Source of the DNA: Candidatus Caldisaccharidevorator malaysiensis
Lineage (GTDB): Bacteria > Armatimonadota > Fervidibacteria > Fervidibacterales > Fervidibacteraceae
Direction: 5' to 3'
Length of the DNA: 64,000 bases
Assembly (NCBI GenBank): GCA_025057575.1
Contig: JANXBO010000005.1
Location: 1-64,000 of the forward strand
Below are positions 35,917 through 44,295 of the stretch, in pieces. Both the position numbers and the translations under genes were made by a program. Under the pieces are notes generated by a model. That model made no database searches, was not told the DNA's origin, and saw nothing but the letters and a program-made list of their open reading frames with translations. The stretch's first letter is position 1. Each line of letters begins with the position of its first letter.

Positions 35917-36768
35917 ATGAGAGATTGTCATCGGCGAGTTGTTGACGGTCGTGGGTTCACTCTCATTGAGCTTCTGGTGGTGATCGCTATCATCGCCATT
36001 TTGGCTGCGATTCTGTTCCCCGTGTTCAGCCAGGCACGGGAGAAGGCTCGGTCGGCATCCTGCTTGTCTAACGGGAAGAACATTGGCACGGCAATGAGTA
36101 TGTATATGGGGGATTACGACGAAGTCGTTTATGCCTGGGTGACTCGCGCACCGGGCAATCCCCGGACTGGTCCCAACTGCCCTGCCGATCCGGAGAACTG
36201 CCGGACCAATGTGGTGGTCTGGACCCAGCAGTTCCAGCCCTATCTAAGAAACAAGCAGGTCCTCTACTGTCCGTCCTTCAACGAGGAGGTTCTCAAGAAC
36301 AATGCGGCTCATCCTAATTGCGACGGAGCGGGAATAATTCCCTGGTTCCCGGCTTTCTACTACTATTCTCACTACGGGGTTGCCCACTCCGCCATTTTTG
36401 GTGAATGCACGACCACCTATCCCAGAAACGCTTTTCCAGGGAACGCCGTTGACTTTAGTCCACCTGTGCGGACCCTGGCTGCCATTCGCCGACCATCAGA
36501 AATCGCCATTTTGCAAGACAACTTCACGGCGCAAATCAATCAGGCGGCTTTTGGCATTCCCTATGTGATTGGAACCGCCTTTGGTTGCGAATGCGGCTGG
36601 GAAGGCGTTGGCGAAAGCCGGCATCATAGGGGATGCAACTACATCTTTTTGGATGGTCATGCCAAGTTGATCCAGGGCAATGTAGAAAGAACCCCGCAGA
36701 TCTCCTGCCCAGGCGCCTTTGGGGTGCCCGATTGCGTCTGTGCTGCTTATACGACTTACGACTACTAA
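35917..36768 (+). CDS. Prepilin-like protein with H-X9-DG C-terminal motif (DUF1559 type) 1
   Basis: 283 residues. The type IV prepilin cleavage/methylation signal [25 protein letters not shown] follows a 16-residue basic leader, with E at position +5. The conserved [13 protein letters not shown] comes next, and [12 protein letters not shown] near the C-terminus is the H-X9-DG region. Proteins of this family are very numerous in Armatimonadota and Planctomycetota and probably form pseudopilus or surface fibres after processing by a prepilin peptidase. Nine cysteines or so suggest disulfides outside the cell. I chose the ATG at 35917, with AGGAGG upstream, over one at 35875. A very small membrane-protein gene follows after 16 bases. 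Confidence 0.88.
   Translation: MRDCHRRVVDGRGFTLIELLVVIAIIAILAAILFPVFSQAREKARSASCLSNGKNIGTAMSMYMGDYDEVVYAWVTRAPGNPRTGPNCPADPENCRTNVVVWTQQFQPYLRNKQVLYCPSFNEEVLKNNAAHPNCDGAGIIPWFPAFYYYSHYGVAHSAIFGECTTTYPRNAFPGNAVDFSPPVRTLAAIRRPSEIAILQDNFTAQINQAAFGIPYVIGTAFGCECGWEGVGESRHHRGCNYIFLDGHAKLIQGNVERTPQISCPGAFGVPDCVCAAYTTYDY
35955..36005 (+). repeat. 51-bp perfect direct repeat, copy 1 (prepilin signal region)
   Basis: Identical base for base to 37090-37140, including third codon positions, although the two genes diverge strongly downstream. It encodes [17 protein letters not shown]. Confidence 0.9.
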
Positions 36769-36784
36769 GAAGGCGGTGGGGTTG

Positions 36785-36934
36785 ATGAAGAAGGCTTGGG
36801 TTGGTGTCATTGCCGTCGTCATCATTATCCTCTGCGTGGGTTACCTGGTCAAGACCTTTGTCCTTCCGCCACCGCAGCCCCCTGCCGATCCAAACGCTCC
36901 AAGGGCAGGACACGCAGCGCCCTTGCTTGAGTGA
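36785..36934 (+). CDS. Very small single-helix membrane protein 1 (49 residues)
   Basis: Starts MKKAWVGVIAVVIIILCVGY, one transmembrane helix, then a proline-rich tail LPPPQPPADPNAPRAGHAAP. The ATG at 36785 has GGCGGTGGGG upstream. It lies between the two prepilin-like genes, and a second protein of the same build follows the second prepilin-like gene. I know no family name. Position suggests a partner in assembly or anchoring of the prepilin-like protein; this is inference. Confidence 0.65.
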   Translation: MKKAWVGVIAVVIIILCVGYLVKTFVLPPPQPPADPNAPRAGHAAPLLE

Positions 36935-37048
36935 TGGATGACCGCGCGCAGTTTCCGATTGTCTGCTAACCCGCAGAGCAGTTGTAAGAAGGAAGTTTTG
37001 TTATTTTCGAAAAAGGAATTAACTCAGGCGAAAGGAGGGGACACCGTA

Positions 37049-37939
37049 ATGGATGCAGTGCCGCGTCGCAAAAGCCGGTTTCTGTCCGCGTTCACTCTCA
37101 TTGAGCTTCTGGTGGTGATCGCTATCATCGCCATTTTGGCGTCTATTCTGTTTCCGGTCTTCAGCCAGGCTCGGGAGAAGGCTCGTCAGTCTACCTGCAC
37201 CAGTAACTTTCGCAATGTCAGCATGGCGATATCGCAATATTCTCAGGATTACGACGAACTTTTCCCGATGACTCGTCTTTTTCCGACAATCTCAGGGCAT
37301 TCTTATGTGACGTCTCCACCGGACGCCAGACCGACCTCAGCGTTTATCATTGGTTTGCGGAGCACTTACTGGGTCAACAGCACCCAGCCGTATCTGCGAA
37401 ACTACGATTTGCACCGGTGTCCTTCCGCGGTTCCAACCGACTACTTTGGAATTGCTGGTCAAGTCGTTGCCGGAAGACTGTTCGCTTACAGTTACTTCTT
37501 CAATCGCCTTCTGGCGGTGTATCACCAAGCGGGCATAATGAACCCGACAAAGGTCATTGCGGTGTGGGAAGCGGCAGGCAATATGGCGATTCAGGTGACG
37601 GCAGGACACTCCCCGGCGATTGTTGACCCACCGGACAATGACCCAGCGACCTTCCCCAATGTTTACAGACCGGAGCCACCCTGCCCGCCTGGCACCACTT
37701 CGTGGATGTATAGCATCTCGTGGGACCACACTGCGCCTTCGGGGGTTCAGTGGCGACCCAATCTCCAGGTTCATACAGGCGGGACCGTCTATTCCTACGG
37801 GGACGGTCACGTTAAGTGGCAGCGCAACCCCGGACACTGGGATCAGTCGCCGTGGGCAAGCCTGACCGCCGTTGGGTCTGCAGAAAGTTACTGGTGGAGC
37901 GGATGCGCCCCTTATTTGTTCCGACCAGTCGTTCAGTAA
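37049..37939 (+). CDS. Prepilin-like protein with H-X9-DG C-terminal motif (DUF1559 type) 2
   Basis: 296 residues from the ATG at 37049, which follows AAAGGAGGGG by eight bases. The processing site is [25 protein letters not shown], with alanine where copy 1 has glycine before the mature phenylalanine; alanine is tolerated in prepilins. [13 protein letters not shown] follows, and YSYGDGHVKWQRNPGHW is the C-terminal DG-H region. The mature part differs greatly from copy 1, so both may be fibre subunits with different roles. A small membrane-protein gene follows after 19 bases. Confidence 0.88.
   Translation: MDAVPRRKSRFLSAFTLIELLVVIAIIAILASILFPVFSQAREKARQSTCTSNFRNVSMAISQYSQDYDELFPMTRLFPTISGHSYVTSPPDARPTSAFIIGLRSTYWVNSTQPYLRNYDLHRCPSAVPTDYFGIAGQVVAGRLFAYSYFFNRLLAVYHQAGIMNPTKVIAVWEAAGNMAIQVTAGHSPAIVDPPDNDPATFPNVYRPEPPCPPGTTSWMYSISWDHTAPSGVQWRPNLQVHTGGTVYSYGDGHVKWQRNPGHWDQSPWASLTAVGSAESYWWSGCAPYLFRPVVQ
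37090..37140 (+). repeat. 51-bp perfect direct repeat, copy 2 (prepilin signal region)
   Basis: Second copy of the repeat at 35955-36005. Exact identity at synonymous sites points to recent conversion or duplication of the 5' module, or to a functional constraint on the DNA or mRNA itself. Confidence 0.9.
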
Positions 37940-37958
37940 AGGGATAGAGGTGGTTCCC

Positions 37959-38180
37959 GTGAACAGGACCGTCGTTGCCATTGTGTTGGTGATTGTTGCC
38001 GTATTGGCTTTGTTTTGGGCTTTTCTAGGTCGCCCAAACTACCCAAAGCGGTATGAAGGTGAGATGCCTTCTGGACCAGGTGCTCCCGCGGTGATGGACC
38101 GACCAATGGGCGTGGGTGGGGGCGGTGGCGGTCAGCCGGTAGCGCCTCAGCAACCTCAGGCGGGCACCCAGCCCTTCTGA
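37959..38180 (+). CDS. Very small single-helix membrane protein 2 (73 residues)
   Basis: Begins at a GTG (37959) after GAGGTGG: NRTVVAIVLVIVAVLALFWAF is a transmembrane helix, then a short basic stretch RPNYPKRYEG and a tail rich in glycine, proline and glutamine (GVGGGGGGQPVAPQQ). It has the same plan and the same relative position as the 49-residue protein after the first prepilin-like gene, without clear sequence identity. Function unknown; likely linked to the prepilin-like proteins. Confidence 0.65.
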   Translation: MNRTVVAIVLVIVAVLALFWAFLGRPNYPKRYEGEMPSGPGAPAVMDRPMGVGGGGGGQPVAPQQPQAGTQPF

Positions 38181-38349
38181 TTTTCTTCTTTTTGGGCGGA
38201 GCCGACGGTTGAAAAACGTCAGAGCGGTCTCCGGCAGGTCAAGTGGGGATTCGTGTTGTGATTGATTGGTAGGCAGTGTCTTCTTTCCCTGACGGAAGCC
38301 TCACAATCTTCTCAGCAGGTTCACAAGCGTTGGCAACTGGCACAGGAAA

Positions 38350-38901
38350 ATGCATCGCGAGGCTCAAAGCACAACGATCGTTGCCGTTCAGCGCCGGGGT
38401 TCGGTGGCGATGGCGGGTGACGGTCAGGTCACCTTGGGCGAGACCATCATTAAGCATTCCGCCCGTAAGATCCGTCGCCTCTACAATGGGAAAGTCCTTG
38501 CTGGGTTTGCCGGTGCCGTCGCTGATGCGTTGGCGCTCTTTCAAAGATTTGAGGATAAGTTAGAGGAGAGCCGGGGCAACCTCAGAAGAGCGGCTTTGGA
38601 ATTGGCTCGGGATTGGCGAACAGATCGCATCCTTCGCCGGTTGGAGGCGCTGATGATCGTCGCTGATCTGTCCGACCTTCTTTTGCTCACGGGGGCAGGA
38701 GAGGTCATTGAACCAGACCCCTTGGGCGACGGTAAGTTCCTCGCCATCGGCTCGGGAGGTCCTTATTCTGCCGCCGCTGCCAAAGCCCTCCTCCTTTTTA
38801 CCGACCTGGACGCCGCGACCATCGCCCGAGAAGCCCTCGCCATCGCTGCTTCCCTTTGCATCCATACCAACGACCAGATCATTGTGGAAACCCTTCCTTA
38901 A
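38350..38901 (+). CDS. hslV: ATP-dependent protease proteolytic subunit HslV
   Basis: 183 residues. The N-terminal nucleophile threonine is T8 in [11 protein letters not shown], preceded by a seven-residue leader that must be removed, as in the Bacillus form rather than E. coli, where Thr follows Met. [45 protein letters not shown] and [16 protein letters not shown] are the family signatures. HslV forms double hexamers driven by HslU, but hslU is not adjacent. A weak ACAGGAAA precedes the ATG. The 3' end overlaps convergent lipM by 23 bases. Confidence 0.95.
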   Translation: MHREAQSTTIVAVQRRGSVAMAGDGQVTLGETIIKHSARKIRRLYNGKVLAGFAGAVADALALFQRFEDKLEESRGNLRRAALELARDWRTDRILRRLEALMIVADLSDLLLLTGAGEVIEPDPLGDGKFLAIGSGGPYSAAAAKALLLFTDLDAATIAREALAIAASLCIHTNDQIIVETLP

Positions 38902-39724
38902 GGCGCTCTGCCAGAGTGCCCAAGAGAAGTCCTTCCCCTGCCCGTCGCGTCCGTTTCGCAGTCCAGTCCCAGTTTTCATAGCGCTTCCTCAAAAGGTCCT
39001 GAGCGATCGCCCATTCAAGGGGCGTGAAGGTGCCCTCCTTCAGTTCTACCTCTAATCCTTTTTGAAAACCTTGAATCAGGGCTTCTAAGACCTCGGCAAT
39101 TGCCACCGGACGGAGCAGAAGCCATTCCAGACAGGTGAGAGACTGGAAAAGGAGGGGCGAGGCGAAAAGGGAAAGAAGATCGGTATCCCAGCCGATGGGG
39201 AGGCCGCCGTGCTGAAGGAGGGCTTTTTTCTTCCTTGCCTGAGCGGAACCGCAGATTTTCTTTCCGGAGACCGCCAAGTCAGAGACAGCCACTTCATCGT
39301 AGCAGTGGGCGGGCCGGGTCGGGCGATTCCCTGTCTTCGGTGCCGGCAAAGTTGAAACAATTCCAAAAGTTTTCAGTGCCTCAACAAGCCCCAGAGCAAT
39401 CCACTGGTAGGTGGCGAGAACGGAAGAGCCCAGGGGGCAGATCATCGGGTCAAAGACGATAGAGTAGGTGATTTCCTTGTGATGAAGGACCGCCCCCCCT
39501 CCGGTCGGTCGGCGGACGATCTGGCATCCATGCGCCAGAAACGAGAGCCAATCAACGGAGCCAAGGGACTGGAGAAGCCCGATGGAGAGACAGGGAGGGG
39601 ACCAGCGATAAAGGCGAAGGGTGGGCGAGGAGAGCCCGAAGTCATGGCAAAGGAGAAGGGCCTCATCCAGAGCCATATTCAAGGGACCGGGAAGGGGATC
39701 ATTAAGGATTAGTCGAAAAATCAT
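38879..39724 (-). CDS. lipM: Octanoyltransferase LipM / lipoate-protein ligase A family
   Basis: 281 residues of the biotin/lipoyl attachment fold. [20 protein letters not shown] is the substrate-binding loop, and the conserved lysine lies in [14 protein letters not shown] (K156). C141 in [13 protein letters not shown] matches the catalytic cysteine of LipM, which favours octanoyl-ACP transfer over ATP-dependent lipoate ligation. The protein lacks the C-terminal domain of LplA, which agrees. GGAAGTGAG precedes the ATG at 39724. It is divergent from the unknown gene to its right. Confidence 0.85.
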   Translation of the reverse strand: MIFRLILNDPLPGPLNMALDEALLLCHDFGLSSPTLRLYRWSPPCLSIGLLQSLGSVDWLSFLAHGCQIVRRPTGGGAVLHHKEITYSIVFDPMICPLGSSVLATYQWIALGLVEALKTFGIVSTLPAPKTGNRPTRPAHCYDEVAVSDLAVSGKKICGSAQARKKKALLQHGGLPIGWDTDLLSLFASPLLFQSLTCLEWLLLRPVAIAEVLEALIQGFQKGLEVELKEGTFTPLEWAIAQDLLRKRYENWDWTAKRTRRAGEGLLLGTLAERLKEGFPQ

Positions 39725-39751
39725 TATTGGCTCACTTCCGTTCCGATCACC

Positions 39752-41041
39752 GTGCTATATTTGAGCAAAGAAACGGAAGTTGTTAAGAGGGAACGGTTTG
39801 TGGAATATTTTGTCTTGAAACAGCACGCGGTGGCGGCGTATCTGCGGTTGGTAGAGGACTGCGACCGGGTCCTTTATGACTGCGAATGGTGGGGAGCCAA
39901 GGAACCGCCCATAGACATTGTGGGGTTGCGGCGCGGCGATCGGGCGGTCGCTGTGGACATCGTGGAGAAGTTCCAGGGATACCCCAGGCAGATCCGACCC
40001 TCCACTTGGAAAAGGAAATTGATTCACCGGTTTGTGACGATAGAGGAAAGGCTCCGCTCGTGGGGTTACAAGGACTTACGGGCGGAAATGTGGTTCTTTG
40101 CCCCCCCGCCGGAGGTCTTTGAACTGGTCTTGCCGTCGGTCCAGGAGATTATCAGCCGGGAGACGAGCCTGAGAATCGTGATCATTCGCTCGGCGGAAGT
40201 TAGCCAAAGACTTCAAAAAACGGTGGAAGCGGCGAGAGCCTTCGGCAAGGATTTTGGCAATCCGTTCGTTCAGTCGTTTTTGCTTCTGGACGATCCGACC
40301 CGTCAACCTCTTAAGGACAGTGCCCCGATACCAACTAAATTTCCGGTGGAACTACCCGACGCCAATGCCATCCCGCCATTTTTGGATACCTTTCTCCGAA
40401 GTAAATATATCTTTGACGAATTGGGCTTTGATTTAGAGTCATCGGCAGACCTTTCGGAACTAGCCCGCTCCCAAAAGAGTTCTGTCTGGTGGGAGTTGCA
40501 ACGGCTGCTCAACCCCGAAGACGATGCCTGGGACGACTGGGACGAAGAGGTAGAGACGACCCGATACTCTGCCCAGAGGATTGTGCGCATTGTCTGGTGG
40601 CTGATTCATAATGCTGCTCGGGTTTTAGATGCCTGGCATCAGAAAAGCCGGACTCCCCTGACCGTGGAAATCGGCTACCTGTTGCCCTACTTAAGCCGAA
40701 ATCCCCACTTTCCTCCGGAGATTGTGGAAGCCGAAATCGCCCGCTACGGGGGCGACCGCGATATCGCCCGCCGCCACTTCCAGACGCCTCATCCCGATAA
40801 GAGAAATTACCGTGGCTATGTCCACATAACTTTCTCAGGTCCTTACGATCCCGAGCCCGCCCCCACCCGACTGCCGTCGTTGCAGGTTCCCATCAAGAGC
40901 CCCTTTTTACCGCGAGGAGTGACCGTCTCCCTTTCTCTTCTTTATCCCCTTGAATTTGCCGGTTACTTCTTTCTCACCTTTAATGCCATCGCCCAGATGA
41001 TCCGACCCCACCTGGAGCGGTCCCGAGATATGGGGGTCTAA
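39752..41041 (+). CDS. Protein of unknown function with a restriction-endonuclease-like N-terminus
   Basis: 429 residues, no signal peptide or membrane helix, and no family I recognise. The N-terminal segment [23 protein letters not shown] has the hairpin spacing of a PD-(D/E)xK nuclease core (D55, then D69-x-x), but the catalytic lysine position holds V71, with E72-K73 next to it. A very acidic stretch ([13 protein letters not shown]) lies near residue 255, and the C-terminal half is rich in aromatic residues and proline. The GTG at 39752 has a poor ribosome-binding site; a GTG at 39800 behind AGAGGG is a good alternative. It is followed by glyQ after 43 bases. Confidence 0.6.
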   Translation: MLYLSKETEVVKRERFVEYFVLKQHAVAAYLRLVEDCDRVLYDCEWWGAKEPPIDIVGLRRGDRAVAVDIVEKFQGYPRQIRPSTWKRKLIHRFVTIEERLRSWGYKDLRAEMWFFAPPPEVFELVLPSVQEIISRETSLRIVIIRSAEVSQRLQKTVEAARAFGKDFGNPFVQSFLLLDDPTRQPLKDSAPIPTKFPVELPDANAIPPFLDTFLRSKYIFDELGFDLESSADLSELARSQKSSVWWELQRLLNPEDDAWDDWDEEVETTRYSAQRIVRIVWWLIHNAARVLDAWHQKSRTPLTVEIGYLLPYLSRNPHFPPEIVEAEIARYGGDRDIARRHFQTPHPDKRNYRGYVHITFSGPYDPEPAPTRLPSLQVPIKSPFLPRGVTVSLSLLYPLEFAGYFFLTFNAIAQMIRPHLERSRDMGV

Positions 41042-41084
41042 TCGGGTAAGGTCGCCACCGACAAAGGACGAAAGAGGGATCGGG

Positions 41085-41999
41085 ATGACCTTCCAGAAAC
41101 TGCTTTTGGAACTGCAGCGCTTTTGGGAAGGGCAGGGCTGCGTTTTGTTGCAGCCGTTGGACATTGAAGTGGGAGCAGGAACAATGCATCCGGGGACCGC
41201 ATTGAGAGTTCTGGGTCCCGAGCCGTGGCGAACGGCGTATGTCCAGCCATCCCGAAGACCCAACGACGGTCGCTACGCCGAAAATCCCAATCGGCTACAG
41301 CACTATTACCAATTCCAAGTCATCTTGAAGCCCCCACCCAACGATGTGCAGGAGATTTATTTGAGCAGCCTGGAGCATTTGGGCATTCGCCTCACCGAGC
41401 ACGACATCCGTTTTGTAGAGGACGACTGGGAAGCACCGACCTTGGGGGCGTCAGGGGTCGGCTGGGAGGTCTGGCTGGACGGAATGGAGATCACTCAGTT
41501 CACCTATTTTCAGCAGATGGGTGGGATAGAACTGGACCCCGTCAGCGTGGAAATCACCTACGGACCGGAACGATTGGCTCTGTTCTTAACAGGGGCGCCG
41601 GATGTGTTCGCTCTGCCGTGGGCGGAAGGGATTACTTACGGGGAAATCCATCGCCGGTCCGAGTATGAAGCGTGCCTGTATAACTTTGACAAAGCCGATG
41701 TGTCCACCCTGTTCACCCTCTTTGACCTTTATGAGCAAGAGGCTGATCGGATTCTCGGAGAGGGGCTCATTGTGCCGGGCTTTGAGGCGACCTTGAAGTG
41801 CTCGCACATCTTTAACTTGCTAGACAGTCGGGGAGTTCTCAGCGTGATGGAACGGACCCGATACATCAAGAGGGTTCAAGAGTTAGCCCGAAGAGCCTGC
41901 CAAGGGTATCTTCGGCAGAGGGAGGAGATGGGTTTTCCTCTTCTCAAGGGGACGGCGACGGTCAGCGCACCTCAACGGGCGTCGGATTGTCCCAGTTAA
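41085..41999 (+). CDS. glyQ: Glycyl-tRNA synthetase alpha subunit
   Basis: 304 residues of the bacterial alpha2beta2 enzyme. All key segments are present: [34 protein letters not shown]-type [62 protein letters not shown] and [16 protein letters not shown]. It forms the class II catalytic core that makes Gly-AMP. The beta subunit gene glyS, usually next to glyQ, is absent here. The ATG has GGGATCGGG upstream. Its last 38 bases overlap the convergent beta-propeller gene. Confidence 0.96.
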   Translation: MTFQKLLLELQRFWEGQGCVLLQPLDIEVGAGTMHPGTALRVLGPEPWRTAYVQPSRRPNDGRYAENPNRLQHYYQFQVILKPPPNDVQEIYLSSLEHLGIRLTEHDIRFVEDDWEAPTLGASGVGWEVWLDGMEITQFTYFQQMGGIELDPVSVEITYGPERLALFLTGAPDVFALPWAEGITYGEIHRRSEYEACLYNFDKADVSTLFTLFDLYEQEADRILGEGLIVPGFEATLKCSHIFNLLDSRGVLSVMERTRYIKRVQELARRACQGYLRQREEMGFPLLKGTATVSAPQRASDCPS

Positions 42000-42876
42000 C
42001 GGTTACTTTCCTCAGGACGGCATGATCCAACCGGCGCAGGGCAAAGACCACGCTTTTCCCGTCCGGCGTCACGCAAGGGCTCATTGCCCAAAAGCCAGGG
42101 GTGCACTTCGTCAATTGGAACTCCTTTTTGTCCGCAACCCGCACCGCCCATAAGTCTCTGGACTCGGGAGCGTCCGTGATGCGGGTCTGGCGGGTGAAAA
42201 TGACGAACTGTCCGTCCGGTGTCCAAGTTGGTTCCTCATCATCCGTCTGATCGTTGCCGACCAGGCGCCTCTTGTTGGAACCGTCTGCGTTGATTAGATA
42301 AATATCTCTGCTGGGTTTTCCCGCCACATAGGCAATGGTTTTCCCGTCCGGCGACCATGCGGCGGACCGACCGGATCCAAAGACCAGTTCCTGCGTCTTC
42401 TTCGTCTTCACGTCGTGGACGCAAATCATATTCCCGTTGCGCACGGCTCTGGTGTAAGCGATTTTCGTGCCGTCCGGTGACCAGGATGGAGCCGTGTTAA
42501 AGTGCGCGTCGGGAGTGATGCAGTCCCATTTGCCGGAGTCTATATCCAGGACAATGATGTGGATGCCGGAGGGTCCAGAATGATAGGCTTTGGCGTGGTT
42601 GGCACTGAAGGCTAACCGCTTGCCATCAGGAGAAAAGGTGGGACTGGCAAAGTTGGACAGGTCGTTGACGACCAATTCTTTTTCTGTCCCTTCTTCATCT
42701 CGGATCATTAGTTTTTTGAAACGGCAGAAGACAATTTGCTTTCCGTTGGGCGATACAGTCGGTTGCATATCTAACTTATCAACACCGTCTGTTAGCCTTT
42801 CCACCGAACTTCTGCGGCAGCCGAACAGAATAATGGATCCCAAAATCATCAAGACCAAAATTTGATGTTTTCTCAT
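41962..42876 (-). CDS. TolB-like WD40 (PD40) beta-propeller lipoprotein
   Basis: 304 residues. Lipoprotein signal [20 protein letters not shown] with lipobox LFGC. Five to six PD40 repeats follow, recognisable by [49 protein letters not shown] and [10 protein letters not shown]. Such propellers resemble the C-terminal domain of TolB and usually mediate protein contacts at the envelope. No TolA, Pal or TolQR gene is nearby, so this is not a Tol system. The ATG at 42876 follows GAGGGGAG; a longer frame to 42948 lacks support. It is divergent from glyA and overlaps the end of glyQ. Confidence 0.82.
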   Translation of the reverse strand: MRKHQILVLMILGSIILFGCRRSSVERLTDGVDKLDMQPTVSPNGKQIVFCRFKKLMIRDEEGTEKELVVNDLSNFASPTFSPDGKRLAFSANHAKAYHSGPSGIHIIVLDIDSGKWDCITPDAHFNTAPSWSPDGTKIAYTRAVRNGNMICVHDVKTKKTQELVFGSGRSAAWSPDGKTIAYVAGKPSRDIYLINADGSNKRRLVGNDQTDDEEPTWTPDGQFVIFTRQTRITDAPESRDLWAVRVADKKEFQLTKCTPGFWAMSPCVTPDGKSVVFALRRLDHAVLRKVTVNWDNPTPVEVR

Positions 42877-42974
42877 TGCGGCTCCCCTCGGTCGCTCCCG
42901 GCAATGGCCAATGGATGTGCTAACATTTTGGCGTCCTTGGTTCCCCAAGGCAACAGGAGGCAGGAAAGTAGAAA

Positions 42975-44270
42975 ATGCTTAATTGGATGGAAGGACTTTA
43001 TGAAACGGATCCGGAAGTTTTTGATGCGATCCTGAAGGACATTGAGCGGCAATTTAATTGCTTAAATCTGATCGCCAGTGAGAACTATGCCAGCCCCGCC
43101 GTCCTAGCCGCCTTGGCGAACCCGATGCAGAACAAATACGCAGAGGGATACCCTGGCAGGCGCTATTACGGTGGCTGTGAGTTCGTGGATGCGGTGGAAA
43201 GGTTGGCAATAGAACGGGCAAAGGCTGCCTTCCAGGCGGAGCACGCCAATGTGCAACCCCACGCCGGTGTGCAGGCGAACTTAGCCGTTTATAGTGCCTG
43301 CCTCCAGCCTGGGGACACGATTCTTAGTCCTGCCCTGGCTCACGGGGGGCATATGTCCCACGGGGCACCGTTCACTATCGCCGGAAAACTGTTTAAGGTC
43401 ATCCAGTATGGTGTTAACCCCCAGACCGAAACTCTGGACTTTGACCAGATTGCCTCGTTAGCACGGGAACACCGCCCCAAACTGATCATCTGTGGCTATT
43501 CCTCTTACCCAAGGACGGTTCCTTTTGATCAGTTTCGGCAGATTGCCGATGAGGTCGGCGCCTTGTTGATGGCAGACATCGCTCATATCGCCGGACTGGT
43601 CGTTGCTCACGCTCATCCGTCGCCAATTCCTTACGCCCACTTCGTTACGACAACGACCCACAAGACCCTAAGGGGACCCAGAGGGGCGCTGATCCTCTGT
43701 TCGTCCGAGTGGGCGCAGGCGATTGACCGGGCAGTCTTTCCTGGGTCTCAGGGTGGTCCCTTTATGCATTCCATTGCGGCAAAGGCTGTGTGCCTGAAAG
43801 AGGCGATGACCGAGGTATTTCAGAGAGATCAGTTTCAGACCGTCGCCAATGCTCGGGCTCTTGCCGACGAATTGGCTCGGCAGGGTTTCCGACTGGTTTC
43901 TGGGGGAACGGACAATCATCTGCTACTGGTGGACTTGAGATCCTTTGACCCCAAACTGACGGGAAAGGAAGCCGAACGCCTCCTGGAACAAGCGGGGATC
44001 ATTGTGAACAAAAACGCCATTCCTTTTGATGAGCGACCACCGGCGCAGGCTTCGGGACTGCGGATCGGCACCCCATCGGTGACGACCAGGGGAATGCGAG
44101 AGGACGAGATGCGAATGATCGGTCGCCTGATCGGCGCCGTCCTGAAGGACCCCGACCCATCAAACTTGCAGCGGATCCGAGGGCAGGTCGTGGAGATGGT
44201 CCAGCAGTTTCCGGTCTATGCCGACCTTCTGGAAGCGATGAGAACCGTTCAAGCAGGCTATCAGGTTTAA
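42975..44270 (+). CDS. glyA: Serine hydroxymethyltransferase
   Basis: 431 residues. Interconverts serine and glycine with tetrahydrofolate. The N-terminal [36 protein letters not shown], and the PLP lysine K230 in [17 protein letters not shown] are all family hallmarks, as is [16 protein letters not shown] near the C-terminus. CAGGAAAG precedes the ATG. It is one of the last strongly conserved housekeeping genes before the surface-related block, and 25 bases separate it from the next gene. Confidence 0.98.
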   Translation: MLNWMEGLYETDPEVFDAILKDIERQFNCLNLIASENYASPAVLAALANPMQNKYAEGYPGRRYYGGCEFVDAVERLAIERAKAAFQAEHANVQPHAGVQANLAVYSACLQPGDTILSPALAHGGHMSHGAPFTIAGKLFKVIQYGVNPQTETLDFDQIASLAREHRPKLIICGYSSYPRTVPFDQFRQIADEVGALLMADIAHIAGLVVAHAHPSPIPYAHFVTTTTHKTLRGPRGALILCSSEWAQAIDRAVFPGSQGGPFMHSIAAKAVCLKEAMTEVFQRDQFQTVANARALADELARQGFRLVSGGTDNHLLLVDLRSFDPKLTGKEAERLLEQAGIIVNKNAIPFDERPPAQASGLRIGTPSVTTRGMREDEMRMIGRLIGAVLKDPDPSNLQRIRGQVVEMVQQFPVYADLLEAMRTVQAGYQV

Positions 44271-44295
44271 TTGGTCGTTCCCAATTGGCGATTGG

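Noticed and set aside
38879-39724. Lipoate-protein ligase LplA
   Set aside because: The C-terminal accessory domain is missing and the LipM catalytic cysteine (C141) is present.
41962-42876. TolB of a Tol-Pal system
   Set aside because: It has a lipoprotein signal and PD40 repeats only; the TolB N-terminal domain and the other tol/pal genes are missing.
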